From Aliidiomarina soli (GTDB taxonomy: Bacteria > Pseudomonadota > Gammaproteobacteria > Enterobacterales > Alteromonadaceae), in the NCBI RefSeq assembly GCF_003986975.1, contig NZ_PIPO01000001.1, positions 558,001 through 622,000 on the forward strand: a stretch of 64,000 bases of DNA, written 5' to 3'. The notes under the pieces were generated by a model. That model had not been told where the DNA came from, searched no databases, and saw nothing but the letters and a program-made list of their open reading frames with translations. Shown in pieces: positions 27,538 through 36,576 of this stretch (positions are counted from its first letter, which is position 1; each line of letters begins with the position of its first letter). The translations under genes and the position numbers were made by a program.

Positions 27538-29463
27538 TTACCAAAACTGCCACCAGCGGCGAATTATCTCCTGATGCTGGGCTTGCCGAATGCGCTTGTT
27601 TATTCGGCCAAACAAGGTGTCTTTGGTGCTGTCGGTGGCGTTACCACAAGGGCATTGCATCAACAGATCAAAGGCTTCGCTGACATGTTCAACAACATGC
27701 ACCGAAAATTCACCGGCCGCTACCGACTCAACCAGTTCGTCTGACAAATGCAGGTTAACCTGGTTCGAGCGTGGAATTATCACGCCCTGGTCCTTACCGA
27801 AGCCGCGTTGTTTGCACAGGCGATAGAAGCCTTCGATTTTCTCGTTTACTCCACCAATAGCCTGCACGTTGCCAAACTGGTCAATTGCGCCGGTAACTGC
27901 CAGTGCCTGGCGCACCGGGGTATCAGACAAGGCCGATACCAGACAACACAGCTCAGCCAGTGATGCGCTGTCACCATCCACTTCATGGTACGACTGTTCG
28001 AATACTAGCGTTGCTGACAGTGGCATGGGATCTTTGCCGGCAAACAGGTTGGCGAGGTAAGCCATTAGAATCATCACACCCTTAGTGTGAATGTTGCCAC
28101 TTAGCTCGGATTTACGTTCAATATCAATGATATCACCGTCCCCATAGTGGACTGTCGCGGTGATCCGTGAAGGCTCACCGAATTCACTGCCGCCCATGGT
28201 AACGACTGTCAGACCATTTATTTGCCCGACTACTTCACCTTTGGTTTCAATTTTGACCTGGTTTTCCAGCATTGCCTGACGGCTCATTTCAGCCAGATAG
28301 TGCTCTCGTTGCTGGTCGTTACTCACCGCCTGCAGCAGATGGTCGGTGTTAATTCGTGATTCATGCTCACTGGCTGCAATCGCGTCAGCTTCCTGCAGTA
28401 ACTGGATCAAACGCAAGGTATCCAGACTCAGCTCCTCCTGATGCTCAGTAAAGCTGGAGGACAGGGTCAGCAAACGATGCATGCCATCGTCTGTTAACGG
28501 ACGATGTTCAACCCGTTGCTGAAGGTAACTTAAGTACTGGAAGTAGTTAGCCACCGGGCTTAGTTGTGCTGGGTAATGGTCAGTGAAATCCGCCAGGTAA
28601 GGAAACAAATTGGCAAAATCAGCGTCCAGATCGCGCAACTGAGCGAGTAGGGCGCGGCTACCGGCAAGAATCACCTTCAGATGAACAGGCACCGGCTGTG
28701 GTGCATAAAATGCACCTTGTTCAGGTAACTGCCAGCTAAATTCACCGCGTTTAAGAACGTATTTCAGACGCTGCCAGTAATCGCCCTGGCGTAATAACTG
28801 TTCTGCATCAATAACCAGGGTGCCGCCGTTCGCTTTTAACAGGGCGCCGGGCTGTATTAAATGCAATTCACTACTGACGGTACCAGCGATCGTTTGCAAG
28901 CGGATTTCACCGAACAAATCGGCCTCAGTTACGCGGGGACAGTAATGCCAGGCAACTTTGCTGTCCTGGGTCACGACAATATTGGCCAGTTCATTGCCCG
29001 GCAGATCTTCAAATTTCTTGTCGCTGATACTCTGCAAATAACGATTCAATGGCGGCCAGTTAAACTGCGCTTGTAGACTGTCCAGAAGTGGCGCACGATT
29101 ATCCGGTTCAGTATCAAGCAGCGCCCATAAACGTTCGACCACGGCTCTGGCACTGCCAGCAGGCAAGTGGAGACATATAGGTTGGGTTTCATCGACAGGA
29201 TTTACCACATAAACCCAGTCGTGAAGATCGTGGGCGGGCCATTGCTGTTGCTCGGCAACCGCACTAAACATGGCTTCGGGCTCGCAACCGGCAGGAACAA
29301 TCGCGAACACATGGGCATAATGCCCGGGTACAGCCTGTGCCTGAGCGATTGCCTGTAAAGCACGTTGCTGGCCAACCAGCATGTCTGCGGTTACCCGGCT
29401 TGGTCGTTGTTGCATCCATCGCCCGGCTTGCGCGCGTAGTTGTTCGATAGGTAGCTTGGTCAC
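27538..29463 (-). CDS. lonH: Lon-like protease LonH (YcbZ)
   Basis: This 641-residue protein of the LonH/YcbZ type has a C-terminal Lon (S16) proteolytic domain. The catalytic dyad is Ser499 in DGDSASLAE and Lys542 in GGVNEKIEGF, 43 residues apart as in Lon. The N-terminal AAA-like part lacks a proper Walker A: the corresponding VPAGCEPEAM has no GKS/GKT. A Walker-B-like GGTLVIDA is near residues 213-220. I prefer GTG 29463, because TTAGGA lies 7 nt upstream and gives good spacing; an in-frame TTG at 29493 has none. The lonH-fabA order matches E. coli. Physiological substrates are unknown. Confidence 0.9.
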   Translation of the reverse strand: MTKLPIEQLRAQAGRWMQQRPSRVTADMLVGQQRALQAIAQAQAVPGHYAHVFAIVPAGCEPEAMFSAVAEQQQWPAHDLHDWVYVVNPVDETQPICLHLPAGSARAVVERLWALLDTEPDNRAPLLDSLQAQFNWPPLNRYLQSISDKKFEDLPGNELANIVVTQDSKVAWHYCPRVTEADLFGEIRLQTIAGTVSSELHLIQPGALLKANGGTLVIDAEQLLRQGDYWQRLKYVLKRGEFSWQLPEQGAFYAPQPVPVHLKVILAGSRALLAQLRDLDADFANLFPYLADFTDHYPAQLSPVANYFQYLSYLQQRVEHRPLTDDGMHRLLTLSSSFTEHQEELSLDTLRLIQLLQEADAIAASEHESRINTDHLLQAVSNDQQREHYLAEMSRQAMLENQVKIETKGEVVGQINGLTVVTMGGSEFGEPSRITATVHYGDGDIIDIERKSELSGNIHTKGVMILMAYLANLFAGKDPMPLSATLVFEQSYHEVDGDSASLAELCCLVSALSDTPVRQALAVTGAIDQFGNVQAIGGVNEKIEGFYRLCKQRGFGKDQGVIIPRSNQVNLHLSDELVESVAAGEFSVHVVEHVSEAFDLLMQCPCGNATDSTKDTLFGRINKRIRQAQHQEIIRRWWQFW

Positions 29464-29522
29464 AAATGTTCCTAAGTAATTCTGTTGTCGCAATGATACG
29501 GCAAGCTACCGGGTTCAACAAA

Positions 29523-29553
29523 TTGAACCACAGTAAAATTAGCTGGTTATACT
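29523..29553 (+). promoter_or_regulatory. Candidate promoter of the MipA-like gene with overlapping inverted repeat
   Basis: TTGAAC (29523-29528) and TATACT (29548-29553), spacer 19 bp, point rightward. The -35 forms the right arm of a perfect inverted repeat GGTTCAA-CAAA-TTGAACC (29512-29529). That could be an operator for this gene, for lonH on the other strand, or both. Confidence 0.4.
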
Positions 29554-29620
29554 GAACTTTTTATTCCCCGCTTCGTAAATGATGGAAGCGTTGGCCCGTA
29601 GCATAGGATTTATAATTACA

Positions 29621-30376
29621 ATGAAGATCAAAAAAACAGTCGTAAGACTGTCTGCAATCGCCACCATGTTAGTTATCTCATCAGCTCAGGCGCAATGGAG
29701 TTTAGGGGCAGGGGGCATCAGTTCAGACGCCAGCTATCGCGGTGTTGACCGTGATAATTTTGTCATTCCGGTGGTTGGCTATGAAGGCGAACGGTTTTAT
29801 TTTCGCGGCCTCGAACTGGGCTATCGGTTAAACCAGGCTAGTCGACGTTCTCCACATCAGTGGTCCGTGATAGTCACAGGAGCGCCATTCAGGTTCCGTC
29901 CGAATGACAGTCGCGACCCGCAAATGCGCCAGCTGGATAGTCGTTCTTTTTCCGCTGAACTTGCCTTAGATTACCGGTTCATGACTCCGTTTGGAGTTTT
30001 TGATGCCCGTGTCGGGCATGACATTCGGGGAAATGGCCATCGCTTGAGTGCAAGTTATGCCTATCCGTTGTCGCCCAACCCACGTAAATGGCAGTTGAGC
30101 CCGTCTATTGGTATCGCCTATATCAGCAGCGGTTACACCGACTATTACTATGGTGTGTCTGTAGCCGAAGCTGAACGCAGTGGTCTTGCCGAATACGGCA
30201 GCCAGGATGCCTTTAATCCAAACCTGCGCCTGAGTGGCTATTATCGGATTGACGAACGATGGAATCTGTTTGGAGCGATAAGCGCGTCACGCTTGTCGAG
30301 CAAGATTGCGAACAGCCCAATGGCTGACGGACGCTATATTAGCACCGCGATACTAGCTGTTTCGTACAGTTTCTGA
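29621..30376 (+). CDS. MipA/OmpV family outer-membrane protein
   Basis: Using ATG 29621 the product is 251 residues. It has a clear signal peptide (MKIKKTVVRL to AQA, then QWSLGAGG) and an alternating beta-barrel body that ends in an aromatic residue (SYSF), typical of outer-membrane barrels. The YRGVDRDNFVIPVVGYEGERFYFRG block and the R/D-rich loops resemble the MipA/OmpV family (scaffolding of murein hydrolases, or a porin-like role). An ATG at 29579 in frame would put 14 non-hydrophobic residues before the signal peptide and is less likely. Flanked by a divergent lonH and an unrelated serine hydrolase. Confidence 0.85.
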   Translation: MKIKKTVVRLSAIATMLVISSAQAQWSLGAGGISSDASYRGVDRDNFVIPVVGYEGERFYFRGLELGYRLNQASRRSPHQWSVIVTGAPFRFRPNDSRDPQMRQLDSRSFSAELALDYRFMTPFGVFDARVGHDIRGNGHRLSASYAYPLSPNPRKWQLSPSIGIAYISSGYTDYYYGVSVAEAERSGLAEYGSQDAFNPNLRLSGYYRIDERWNLFGAISASRLSSKIANSPMADGRYISTAILAVSYSF

Positions 30377-30497
30377 AACCAGTGTGCCGGCTCTGACCGG
30401 CCTTATTGCGCTATTTATATGACTTCGCATAATGTATATTATGTTAAATACGGTATTGTAAAGAGAGTCTGAAGTAGAATCGAGAGGAACTGAATAT

Positions 30498-31490
30498 ATG
30501 GCACTAAATACGCGACCAATTCGAGCTCCACTCTTTGTGGTTGGCTGGATGCTGATTTTCAGCACTCCGCTCATGGCCAGTTATGAAGACGACTTAAACT
30601 CGCTGTCCCGATTGCATAACCTGGTTGTCATTCAGGACGGCGAGATTGTGCTCGAGCATCATCAGGCTGGACCCGAGCCAGCAGAGGCTGCAAATATTAA
30701 ATCTCTGTCTAAGTCGATCCTTTCCCTGCTCGCGGGTATTGCTATTGATAAAGGGTATTTCGAACTCAATCAACCAATCTCAGAACTGCTTGGTCGCCAT
30801 CAGCCGGCACAACCACCTGCTGATCTAAGTCAGATTCAGGTCGAACATTTGCTCAGCATGCAGTCTGGTTTACAACGTACATCGGGTCGCCATTACGGAA
30901 GCTGGGTAAACAGCGACAACTGGACCCGTTATGCACTGACCCGCCCGATGGTGGATGAACCGGGCGGCGACATGCTCTACTCGACCGGTAATAGTCATAT
31001 TCTGGCGGCTATTCTAACTGAGCAAACTGGACGTAGCTTGTTGCAACTGATGCGCAACTGGGTCGGCAGTCCATTGAATATTCGTATCTACCCATGGCTG
31101 CAAAGCCCCGAAGGCATTTACTTTGGCGGCAATGACATGCGTATCTCGGCACGCGGCCTGGCCTGGATTGGCCAGCTTTATGTCAATCAAGGGATGGCAA
31201 ACGGGCAACAGGTGGTGAGTGAAAATTGGATTGAGCAAAGCTTTCAGCCGCGAACCAACTCAGTTTACACTGATGATCCCTATGGTCTTGGCTGGTTTTC
31301 CTATCAGTTTAACGACGTCGAGGCGTTTTACGGGCGTGGTTATGGCGGGCAACTACTTTACGTTATACCAGCGTACAAGCTGAGTATTGTGATGACATCT
31401 GATCCAACACCTCCGTCTCAGGGGGGTTACATCAACCGCCAGCACCGTTTTGTTGAAGAGCACATTCTGCCGCGCTTCAGCGACAGATAA
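30498..31490 (+). CDS. Exported serine hydrolase (beta-lactamase/esterase EstB fold)
   Basis: This 330-residue protein has a signal peptide (about residues 1-28) and the class C beta-lactamase fold: the SxxK motif SLSK (about residues 69-72), a Tyr motif in LYSTGNSH (about 157-164), and a C-terminal GYGGQL segment in place of the KTG triad. Such proteins are usually esterases or D,D-peptidase-like hydrolases rather than true beta-lactamases. ATG 30498 has GAGAGGA upstream. It stands alone. The substrate cannot be inferred. Confidence 0.85.
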   Translation: MALNTRPIRAPLFVVGWMLIFSTPLMASYEDDLNSLSRLHNLVVIQDGEIVLEHHQAGPEPAEAANIKSLSKSILSLLAGIAIDKGYFELNQPISELLGRHQPAQPPADLSQIQVEHLLSMQSGLQRTSGRHYGSWVNSDNWTRYALTRPMVDEPGGDMLYSTGNSHILAAILTEQTGRSLLQLMRNWVGSPLNIRIYPWLQSPEGIYFGGNDMRISARGLAWIGQLYVNQGMANGQQVVSENWIEQSFQPRTNSVYTDDPYGLGWFSYQFNDVEAFYGRGYGGQLLYVIPAYKLSIVMTSDPTPPSQGGYINRQHRFVEEHILPRFSDR

Positions 31491-31500
31491 AGGGATTTTA

Positions 31501-31538
31501 TTCATCTCTGGCGAATACATAGCATCGCTAGAGATGAA
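31501..31538. terminator. Inverted repeat between convergent genes, possible weak terminator
   Basis: TTCATCTCT (31501-31509) and AGAGATGAA (31530-31538) form 9-bp arms with further GCG/CGC pairing inside. It lies between the convergent serine hydrolase and MaoC-like genes, and the right arm covers the last codons of the latter. No good T-run follows on either strand. Confidence 0.4.
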
Positions 31539-32379
31539 AGGTACCCTCCAGGAACGTCTTCTCGCCCTGCCCGTCACTTACTATTAAACGGCCGCTGTCT
31601 TTCTGGATATGTGAAACGGCAGTATTGGGCAGTTCCAGAGGCCGTTTGAAGACAATCTCCATGCTGGTCACTTGAGTATTAAACTGTTTCTCAAGATCCG
31701 CCTGCATCCGCGCAACTGAGTACATACCGTGAATAATTGGGTGATCAAAGCCGAACCAACGGGATAACCAGGGGTGAATGTGAATTGGGTTGTAGTCACC
31801 GGATAAGCGCGCATAGCGCCGACCAAGCGATGCATTTAACTGCCAGATATCCAATTGTTGCCAAAGGCTTAACTCCAGCGATTCTGTGCGAACCCGGCGG
31901 CTCGCGGGCGTTCTACCACCAGCCCCGACCTGATAGGTGCTTTCGCAACGTAAAATCGTGTGCCCATTTTGGGTAAAGTCGACAATGTAGACTGGGCGTA
32001 CCCGTTTACGGGTTGAAGCCCGGGCAGGTAGTTCTATACGGACGTTAATAGTGAAACCTTGCTCTGCTTTTAAGGTTCCCAACCACTCCATCCGGTTGGC
32101 AACGTGTACCATCCCCAGAATCGGCCATGGGAAGCGCTTATCAAGCATCGCGGCTAAATGGGCACGTTGTGCAAGCAGGTAAAAATACGTCAATGGGTAG
32201 GCACTAACGAGACCGGGGAACTGACTTTTATAATCGGCTAAGTGCGCGGGGCGGATAGCGTCCAGGCTAAACTGTGCCTCAATCGCCGTCAGGTCTTGTG
32301 CAACCTTGCCTGACCGAACCATGGTGGGCAACGCGCGAACCAGCATACCTGGCAATGGGGGCAAAGCAGATTGCTGCAT
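31528..32379 (-). CDS. MaoC-like hot-dog dehydratase/hydratase
   Basis: This 283-residue protein has a C-terminal MaoC/R-specific hydratase domain. The active-site motif YARLSGDYNPIHIHPWLSRWFGF, at about residues 186-208, supplies the Asp and His of the family. An N-terminal degenerate hot-dog half precedes it. The family acts on acyl-CoA or acyl-ACP 3-hydroxy/enoyl intermediates. Strong ribosome-binding site AAAGGAG before ATG. No acyl-chain genes flank it, so the pathway is uncertain. Confidence 0.85.
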   Translation of the reverse strand: MQQSALPPLPGMLVRALPTMVRSGKVAQDLTAIEAQFSLDAIRPAHLADYKSQFPGLVSAYPLTYFYLLAQRAHLAAMLDKRFPWPILGMVHVANRMEWLGTLKAEQGFTINVRIELPARASTRKRVRPVYIVDFTQNGHTILRCESTYQVGAGGRTPASRRVRTESLELSLWQQLDIWQLNASLGRRYARLSGDYNPIHIHPWLSRWFGFDHPIIHGMYSVARMQADLEKQFNTQVTSMEIVFKRPLELPNTAVSHIQKDSGRLIVSDGQGEKTFLEGTFHL

Positions 32380-32522
32380 GAATGGAACTCCTTTCTAACC
32401 AGTGCCACAGGCTTGGCACCTGCGTATTGTAGCAAATGCAGTATTTGGAAGCGCATTATTTTACACTGGTATGAACTCATCACCTCATCTTTACCTGGTT
32501 TTTGCAACCGCTGAAGGACATG

Positions 32523-32550
32523 AAAAAAACCAGCCATAAAGGCTGGTTTT
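32523..32550 (-). terminator. Intrinsic terminator of the fasciclin gene
   Basis: AAAACCAGCC (32526-32535) pairs with GGCTGGTTTT (32541-32550) around ATAAA. On the minus strand the hairpin is followed by a run of seven T residues. It is 36 nt after the fasciclin stop. Confidence 0.85.
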
Positions 32551-32585
32551 GTTAGTGAGGCACGTCATTTGCTACATCGCCCGCT

Positions 32586-33104
32586 TTATTCGGCCGGTAC
32601 AATCACTGCATCAATTCCGTGAATCACGCCGTTACTGGCTTCGATGTCGGCATGTACCACAGTTGCGGTGTTGACCATGACGTTACCATAGCTGGCCTGC
32701 ACCTGGAGCTGGCCACCATTAATGGTTTCGATCGCGGTTTGTTCTTCAGGGACGTCGCTACTTGCGATTTCGTCGGCCACCACGTGATAGCTTAGTATCG
32801 TACGCAATTGGTCGGTATCGTCGAGTAAAGCATCCAGGGTACCTTCCGGTAGCGCCGCAAACGCATCATTGGTCGGTGCAAACACCGTATAACTACCGTC
32901 TTTGTCCAGTGCGTCGCCCATACCGGCCGCTTCAAGCGCCGTTACAAAGGTGGAGAAACGCTCGTCATGCTGAGCAACTTTAACGATATCATATTCACTT
33001 TTATCATGGTCACCATGATGATTTGCTAACGCAGCGAAGGATACGCTCATGCTCACAACGGCAGCCATAGTTGCTAATTTAGTATTCAGTTTTGTATTTA
33101 ACAT
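32586..33104 (-). CDS. Exported fasciclin (FAS1) domain protein
   Basis: This 172-residue protein has a signal peptide (about residues 1-27, ending ALA before NHHGDHD) and a single FAS1 domain. The diagnostic YTVFAPTNDAFAALP is at about residues 72-86, and ILSYHVV and GVIHGIDAVIVP lie toward the end. FAS1 domains mediate adhesion or low-affinity protein contacts, in the periplasm or outside the cell. The N-terminus repeats LNTKLNTK before the hydrophobic core. RBS GAGGA. Monocistronic, with a downstream terminator. A striking palindrome lies about 100 bp upstream. Confidence 0.92.
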   Translation of the reverse strand: MLNTKLNTKLATMAAVVSMSVSFAALANHHGDHDKSEYDIVKVAQHDERFSTFVTALEAAGMGDALDKDGSYTVFAPTNDAFAALPEGTLDALLDDTDQLRTILSYHVVADEIASSDVPEEQTAIETINGGQLQVQASYGNVMVNTATVVHADIEASNGVIHGIDAVIVPAE

Positions 33105-33201
33105 CGGTCATTCCTCGTGTTGTTGATTCATACATGTTTACGCATCAATCTGAGGAACAGACCTTTTATTGGCTGTTATTTACCCAGCCTTTACACAGGT
33201 G

Positions 33202-33222
33202 CAGGATTTGATTCAAATCCTG
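33202..33222. repeat. Perfect 21-bp palindrome upstream of the fasciclin gene
   Basis: The arms CAGGATTTGA (33202-33211) and TCAAATCCTG (33213-33222) are perfect inverted repeats around one central base. It lies 22 bp after the stop of the solute-binding lipoprotein gene and 98 bp before the fasciclin start, both on the minus strand. There is no T-run, so an operator is at least as likely as a terminator. Confidence 0.7.
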
Positions 33223-33243
33223 TTATAAAAGCAAACTATTGGT

Positions 33244-34134
33244 TTACTGCGCCTGTAACAAGGTAGCTGCCACCTCCTCACCTAAATGCTCCTGCAGCAC
33301 TTGCTGGTAGCGCCCGGTTTTCAGGTACCCACCCTCGGCAGCAAAAAATGCAGTCAGCAACGACTGCCAGTCGTTATCTTTGGGCATAATAATACCAAAG
33401 CGCTCGCCTTCGACACTAAAAGCAGGATGATGGCGAATAGCAACCCCCTGCTCTATGGCTCGATGATAGTTATAGGCGTCGATGTAGCTGTAATGGCCGT
33501 TGACCACGTGATCGATAACCGCCTGGTTGGTATCCACCCGTTGCAAAGGCGTATCACCCTGAAGCTGGTCACGTAGTTCGCCGACCCGCACTTCATGCAA
33601 GGTGCCGGCAAAGGCTACGGGCTCTAAATCAGCCAGCGCGGCCAGTCCTTGGTCACCCTCGATGGTTGCAACCTCCTCCGGGGTTATCAGTACCGCCACA
33701 TTGTGCAAATACGCCGGCGAGAAAGCGACCTGCTCACGACGCTGCTCAGTAATGGTGACATTGCCCAGCCCAAAGACACCACCGTTGCCATTAGCGACTC
33801 GCTGATACATCTGGCTCCAGTCATTTTCGGCGACAAAGTCCAGTTGCAAACGAACGCCATGGTAGCGCTCAAACCAGGCTTTAAAGTCGTTCATGATAGC
33901 AATGCTAACGCCGCTCAGTTGACCTTCTTCATTCTCATACGCAAACCCCGGAGCGGGAACATAAAGGACTTTCAACCTGCCCTGCCCGGTTTCCCTGGCG
34001 TCGCTGAAATAGCTTGCGCTATCCGCTGGTTCGGAAGCCGATGGGCGCTGTACTTTATCCCCACAAGCGCTCAGCGTGAGCAGCGTCATCGCCAGCAACG
34101 CCCAGCGAATCTGGCTTTTAATTATATTAGGCAT
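33244..34134 (-). CDS. Solute-binding lipoprotein (SBP family 3-like)
   Basis: This 296-residue protein has a lipoprotein signal peptide with lipobox LSAC (Cys24) and a type-3 periplasmic binding fold. The fold shows the N-terminal strand LKVLYVPAPGFAYENEEGQLSGVSIAIMNDF and the VTITEQRREQVAFSPAYL segment, and is of the kind that binds amino acids or related solutes. No ABC permease or ATPase gene is nearby. It is divergent from a chemoreceptor gene, so a sensing role is possible. Divergent gap 34135-34330. Ligand unknown. Confidence 0.82.
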   Translation of the reverse strand: MPNIIKSQIRWALLAMTLLTLSACGDKVQRPSASEPADSASYFSDARETGQGRLKVLYVPAPGFAYENEEGQLSGVSIAIMNDFKAWFERYHGVRLQLDFVAENDWSQMYQRVANGNGGVFGLGNVTITEQRREQVAFSPAYLHNVAVLITPEEVATIEGDQGLAALADLEPVAFAGTLHEVRVGELRDQLQGDTPLQRVDTNQAVIDHVVNGHYSYIDAYNYHRAIEQGVAIRHHPAFSVEGERFGIIMPKDNDWQSLLTAFFAAEGGYLKTGRYQQVLQEHLGEEVAATLLQAQ

Positions 34135-34330
34135 CTAACTTATTCCTTTTTAGACTCAAAAAACCTTTATTATTAGTTTTTTCTTAACTGTACTTGCAGT
34201 CGCTTTTAAGTATGATGATAGTCGTAGTCTCCCCGACAAGTACTAATAAGACAGTAACAACTGTCACCTACGAAAACTAGAAAACAACAGATCGGGGTAA
34301 ATGTTCAGGGATTATAGAGGGAAGTTGTAT

Positions 34331-35968
34331 ATGAACCAATGGTTACAGAGAATGCCTATCAGTGTCCGTTTGTTGCTGTTACTGGTAATAGCGGCAACGG
34401 GCACCGTATTAATGGTCACCTTCATGCTGTTTAATTTGCGCACTGTCATTATTGATGGTGAGCAGCAGAAGCTGGATGCACTCAATGATGCCTCGATGAC
34501 AATTGTCGAGGACTACTACAACCGTTTCCGCGACGGTCAAATGACGGAAACAGAAGCCCAGCAAGGCGCCATTGAGCGACTTGATCAAATTCGCTATGAG
34601 GGTCAGGAATACGTTTTCACCCTAAACCGAGCCGGTATACTGATACAGCACCCGTTCTCCGGCCAGCGCGGACGCAACGTACTAAACTTTTCCGACTCCA
34701 ACGGCACTCAGTTATTCAGACTGATGCTCGAGCGCACCGAAAATCAGGAGCGCGCGACGGTAAACTACATCTGGGAATTGCCGAACAGTTCTGAGCTTGG
34801 TCCTAAGATCACCCGTGTGCGGACCTTTGACCAATGGGACTGGGTACTTGGCAGTGGTGTATATATAAATGATGTCGCGAGCCAGCTATGGGCCCAGTTC
34901 TGGCGCCTGGCGATGTTTGCGCTGCTTTTATCCGTCCCCTTATTGCTGCTGTTCCTGGTTATTATTCGCAGTATCGTCAAACCGCTACGTACCACCATTG
35001 CGGCAATGGATGATATTGCTGAAGGTGAAGGCGACCTCACCCACCGTCTGGACGACAGCGGCAATGATGAGATAGCGCGACTAGCCCGCAGCTTCAACAA
35101 CTTCGTTGGCAAAATTCAGGCATTGGTTAAATCGGTTCAGGAAAGTGCAGAACACGAACAGGAAGCCGCCAACCGATTACGCGAGCTGACGGTTTCCAGT
35201 TCTGAGCTGAGCGGTCGATTAGCCACGCAAACCAATTCCGTCGCCACCGCGATCACCGAGCTGTCGTCCTCGGCCAGCGAAGTGGCCAGCCATGCCCGTG
35301 ATGCGGCCGAATCTGCTAACGAAGCCGACAAAGAAGCCGAACGCTCGGCCACTATTGTTCACTCCTCGGTGAGCAATGTCGGCAAGCTGGCTAAACAGCT
35401 GCATACCGCAGCGGAACAGGCAGAAACGCTGCAAAAAGGCTCTGACAAGATCGGTAATATTTTGAGCGTGATTGTTAATATTGCCGAGCAGACCAATCTG
35501 TTGGCACTGAATGCGGCGATCGAAGCGGCCCGCGCTGGCGAAGCTGGTCGTGGCTTTGCGGTCGTGGCTGATGAGGTACGCACGCTGGCAACGCGCACTC
35601 AGGCCTCGACGCAGGAGATTAACGACCTGGTGCAGACCATTCAGAAATCGATTAAGGATGTTTCAACCGTTATCTACGATGTACAGCAGGCTTCTCACGA
35701 AACCCGCGATGAAGCGGCCGAAGCTGAAAACGCTATCGCCGAGATTCGTCGTGCAGTGGAAAATATTTCAGCCATGAACATACAGATAGCCAATGCCACT
35801 GACGAACAGAGCCGGGTCACCATGGAGGTCAACGAAAACGTCACCGATATTAGTGATCTGTCATCAAATAATGAAAGCAACAATGTGTCGCTGCGTGATT
35901 TAAGCGAATCGTTAAATAGCAGTAGTGCGGAACTTAGTAAACTGGTACGCCGCTTCAGAACCGAATAA
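34331..35968 (+). CDS. Methyl-accepting chemotaxis protein with single-Cache sensor
   Basis: This 545-residue transmembrane chemoreceptor has TM1 (about 10-30), a periplasmic sCache_2-like sensor (about 40-175, with [22 protein letters not shown]), TM2 (about 180-205), HAMP (about 206-260) and a long methyl-accepting helical hairpin. The hairpin tip signature ([19 protein letters not shown] and FAVVADEVR) is near residue 390. No C-terminal CheR-binding pentapeptide is seen. I prefer ATG 34331 (AGAGGGAAG upstream) over ATG 34301. Single-Cache domains usually sense small carboxylates. Convergent with the next gene with a 2-nt gap. Confidence 0.9.
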   Translation: MNQWLQRMPISVRLLLLLVIAATGTVLMVTFMLFNLRTVIIDGEQQKLDALNDASMTIVEDYYNRFRDGQMTETEAQQGAIERLDQIRYEGQEYVFTLNRAGILIQHPFSGQRGRNVLNFSDSNGTQLFRLMLERTENQERATVNYIWELPNSSELGPKITRVRTFDQWDWVLGSGVYINDVASQLWAQFWRLAMFALLLSVPLLLLFLVIIRSIVKPLRTTIAAMDDIAEGEGDLTHRLDDSGNDEIARLARSFNNFVGKIQALVKSVQESAEHEQEAANRLRELTVSSSELSGRLATQTNSVATAITELSSSASEVASHARDAAESANEADKEAERSATIVHSSVSNVGKLAKQLHTAAEQAETLQKGSDKIGNILSVIVNIAEQTNLLALNAAIEAARAGEAGRGFAVVADEVRTLATRTQASTQEINDLVQTIQKSIKDVSTVIYDVQQASHETRDEAAEAENAIAEIRRAVENISAMNIQIANATDEQSRVTMEVNENVTDISDLSSNNESNNVSLRDLSESLNSSSAELSKLVRRFRTE

Positions 35969-35970
35969 CG

Positions 35971-36426
35971 CTAGGGAATATACGACGTAAATGGAACACG
36001 CAGTTGGTACGACTGCCCTGCGTGTTCCACCTCCAGCCGCAGTTCCCAGACCATCTTCGGGTCCGTGCAGGCGCCTAACAGTATATCCGCATACCATAAT
36101 CCATTTTCAGCTTGTTCCCAGTTAACTGGCAGTCGACCCATGTACATGCTTAAACCACGAATTTCGCTTTGCAGGATCTCAACAGGATCATTGCTGACCA
36201 GGCTGATTTTTACGCCCCGTTCAATCGGCATATCGACGTCACTACTGACTAACCACAAAGCAATACCCTGACCTGGCTCAAATAAGCAGTGGTTATCCAA
36301 CTCCGAGGGGTGTCCGCAGAAGGGGTTTTTGCTAACATCGGGCTGCTCTTGCGGGGTGCAGGCTACTAAAGCAGCACCACCAAGCACAAGTAAAAGTAAT
36401 GATTTAATTAGAGAAATCGGCAACAT
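35971..36426 (-). CDS. Unknown lipoprotein divergent from the cbb3 oxidase operon
   Basis: This 151-residue protein has a lipoprotein signal (lipobox LVAC, Cys23) and a small beta-rich body. After the lipidated cysteine there are three further Cys, two of them close together in a motif NPFCGHPSELDNHC (about residues 34-47) and one at about 119. I do not recognise a family. It is transcribed divergently from ccoN across a 150-bp gap that contains an FNR box. The Cys/His spacing could suit metal binding, for example copper delivery to the oxidase, but this is inference. Confidence 0.75.
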   Translation of the reverse strand: MLPISLIKSLLLLVLGGAALVACTPQEQPDVSKNPFCGHPSELDNHCLFEPGQGIALWLVSSDVDMPIERGVKISLVSNDPVEILQSEIRGLSMYMGRLPVNWEQAENGLWYADILLGACTDPKMVWELRLEVEHAGQSYQLRVPFTSYIP

Positions 36427-36480
36427 GGGGTTAACTCACTGAGTTGCAGGCAAAAGATTGCCTATATACTACTCAGCATA

Positions 36481-36494
36481 TTGATAGAAATCAT
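36481..36494 (+). promoter_or_regulatory. FNR box upstream of ccoN
   Basis: TTGATAGAAATCAT matches nine of the ten specified bases of the FNR consensus TTGAT-N4-ATCAA. It lies about 83 bp before the ccoN start. TATATT at 36513-36518 could serve as a -10, placing the box near -38 to -42 as in class II activation. The fnr gene encoding the protein with the matching recognition helix is 7 kb downstream. Confidence 0.8.
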
Positions 36495-36576
36495 TATTTC
36501 ACCCTTTAGCGCTATATTTCCGGCTGTAAAAACCGTAAAATGGCGCTGTTTTTTAACGGTATCGGACTATTAAGTG

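Noticed and set aside
29464-29493. TTG start for lonH at 29493
   Set aside because: No Shine-Dalgarno sequence precedes it, whereas GTG 29463 has TTAGGA at normal spacing.
34206-34239. Possible sigma-28 (flagellar) promoter for the chemoreceptor
   Set aside because: TTAAGTAT and CCCGACAA each match six of eight sigma-28 positions, but the spacing is 18 bp instead of about 11, so the match is not credible.
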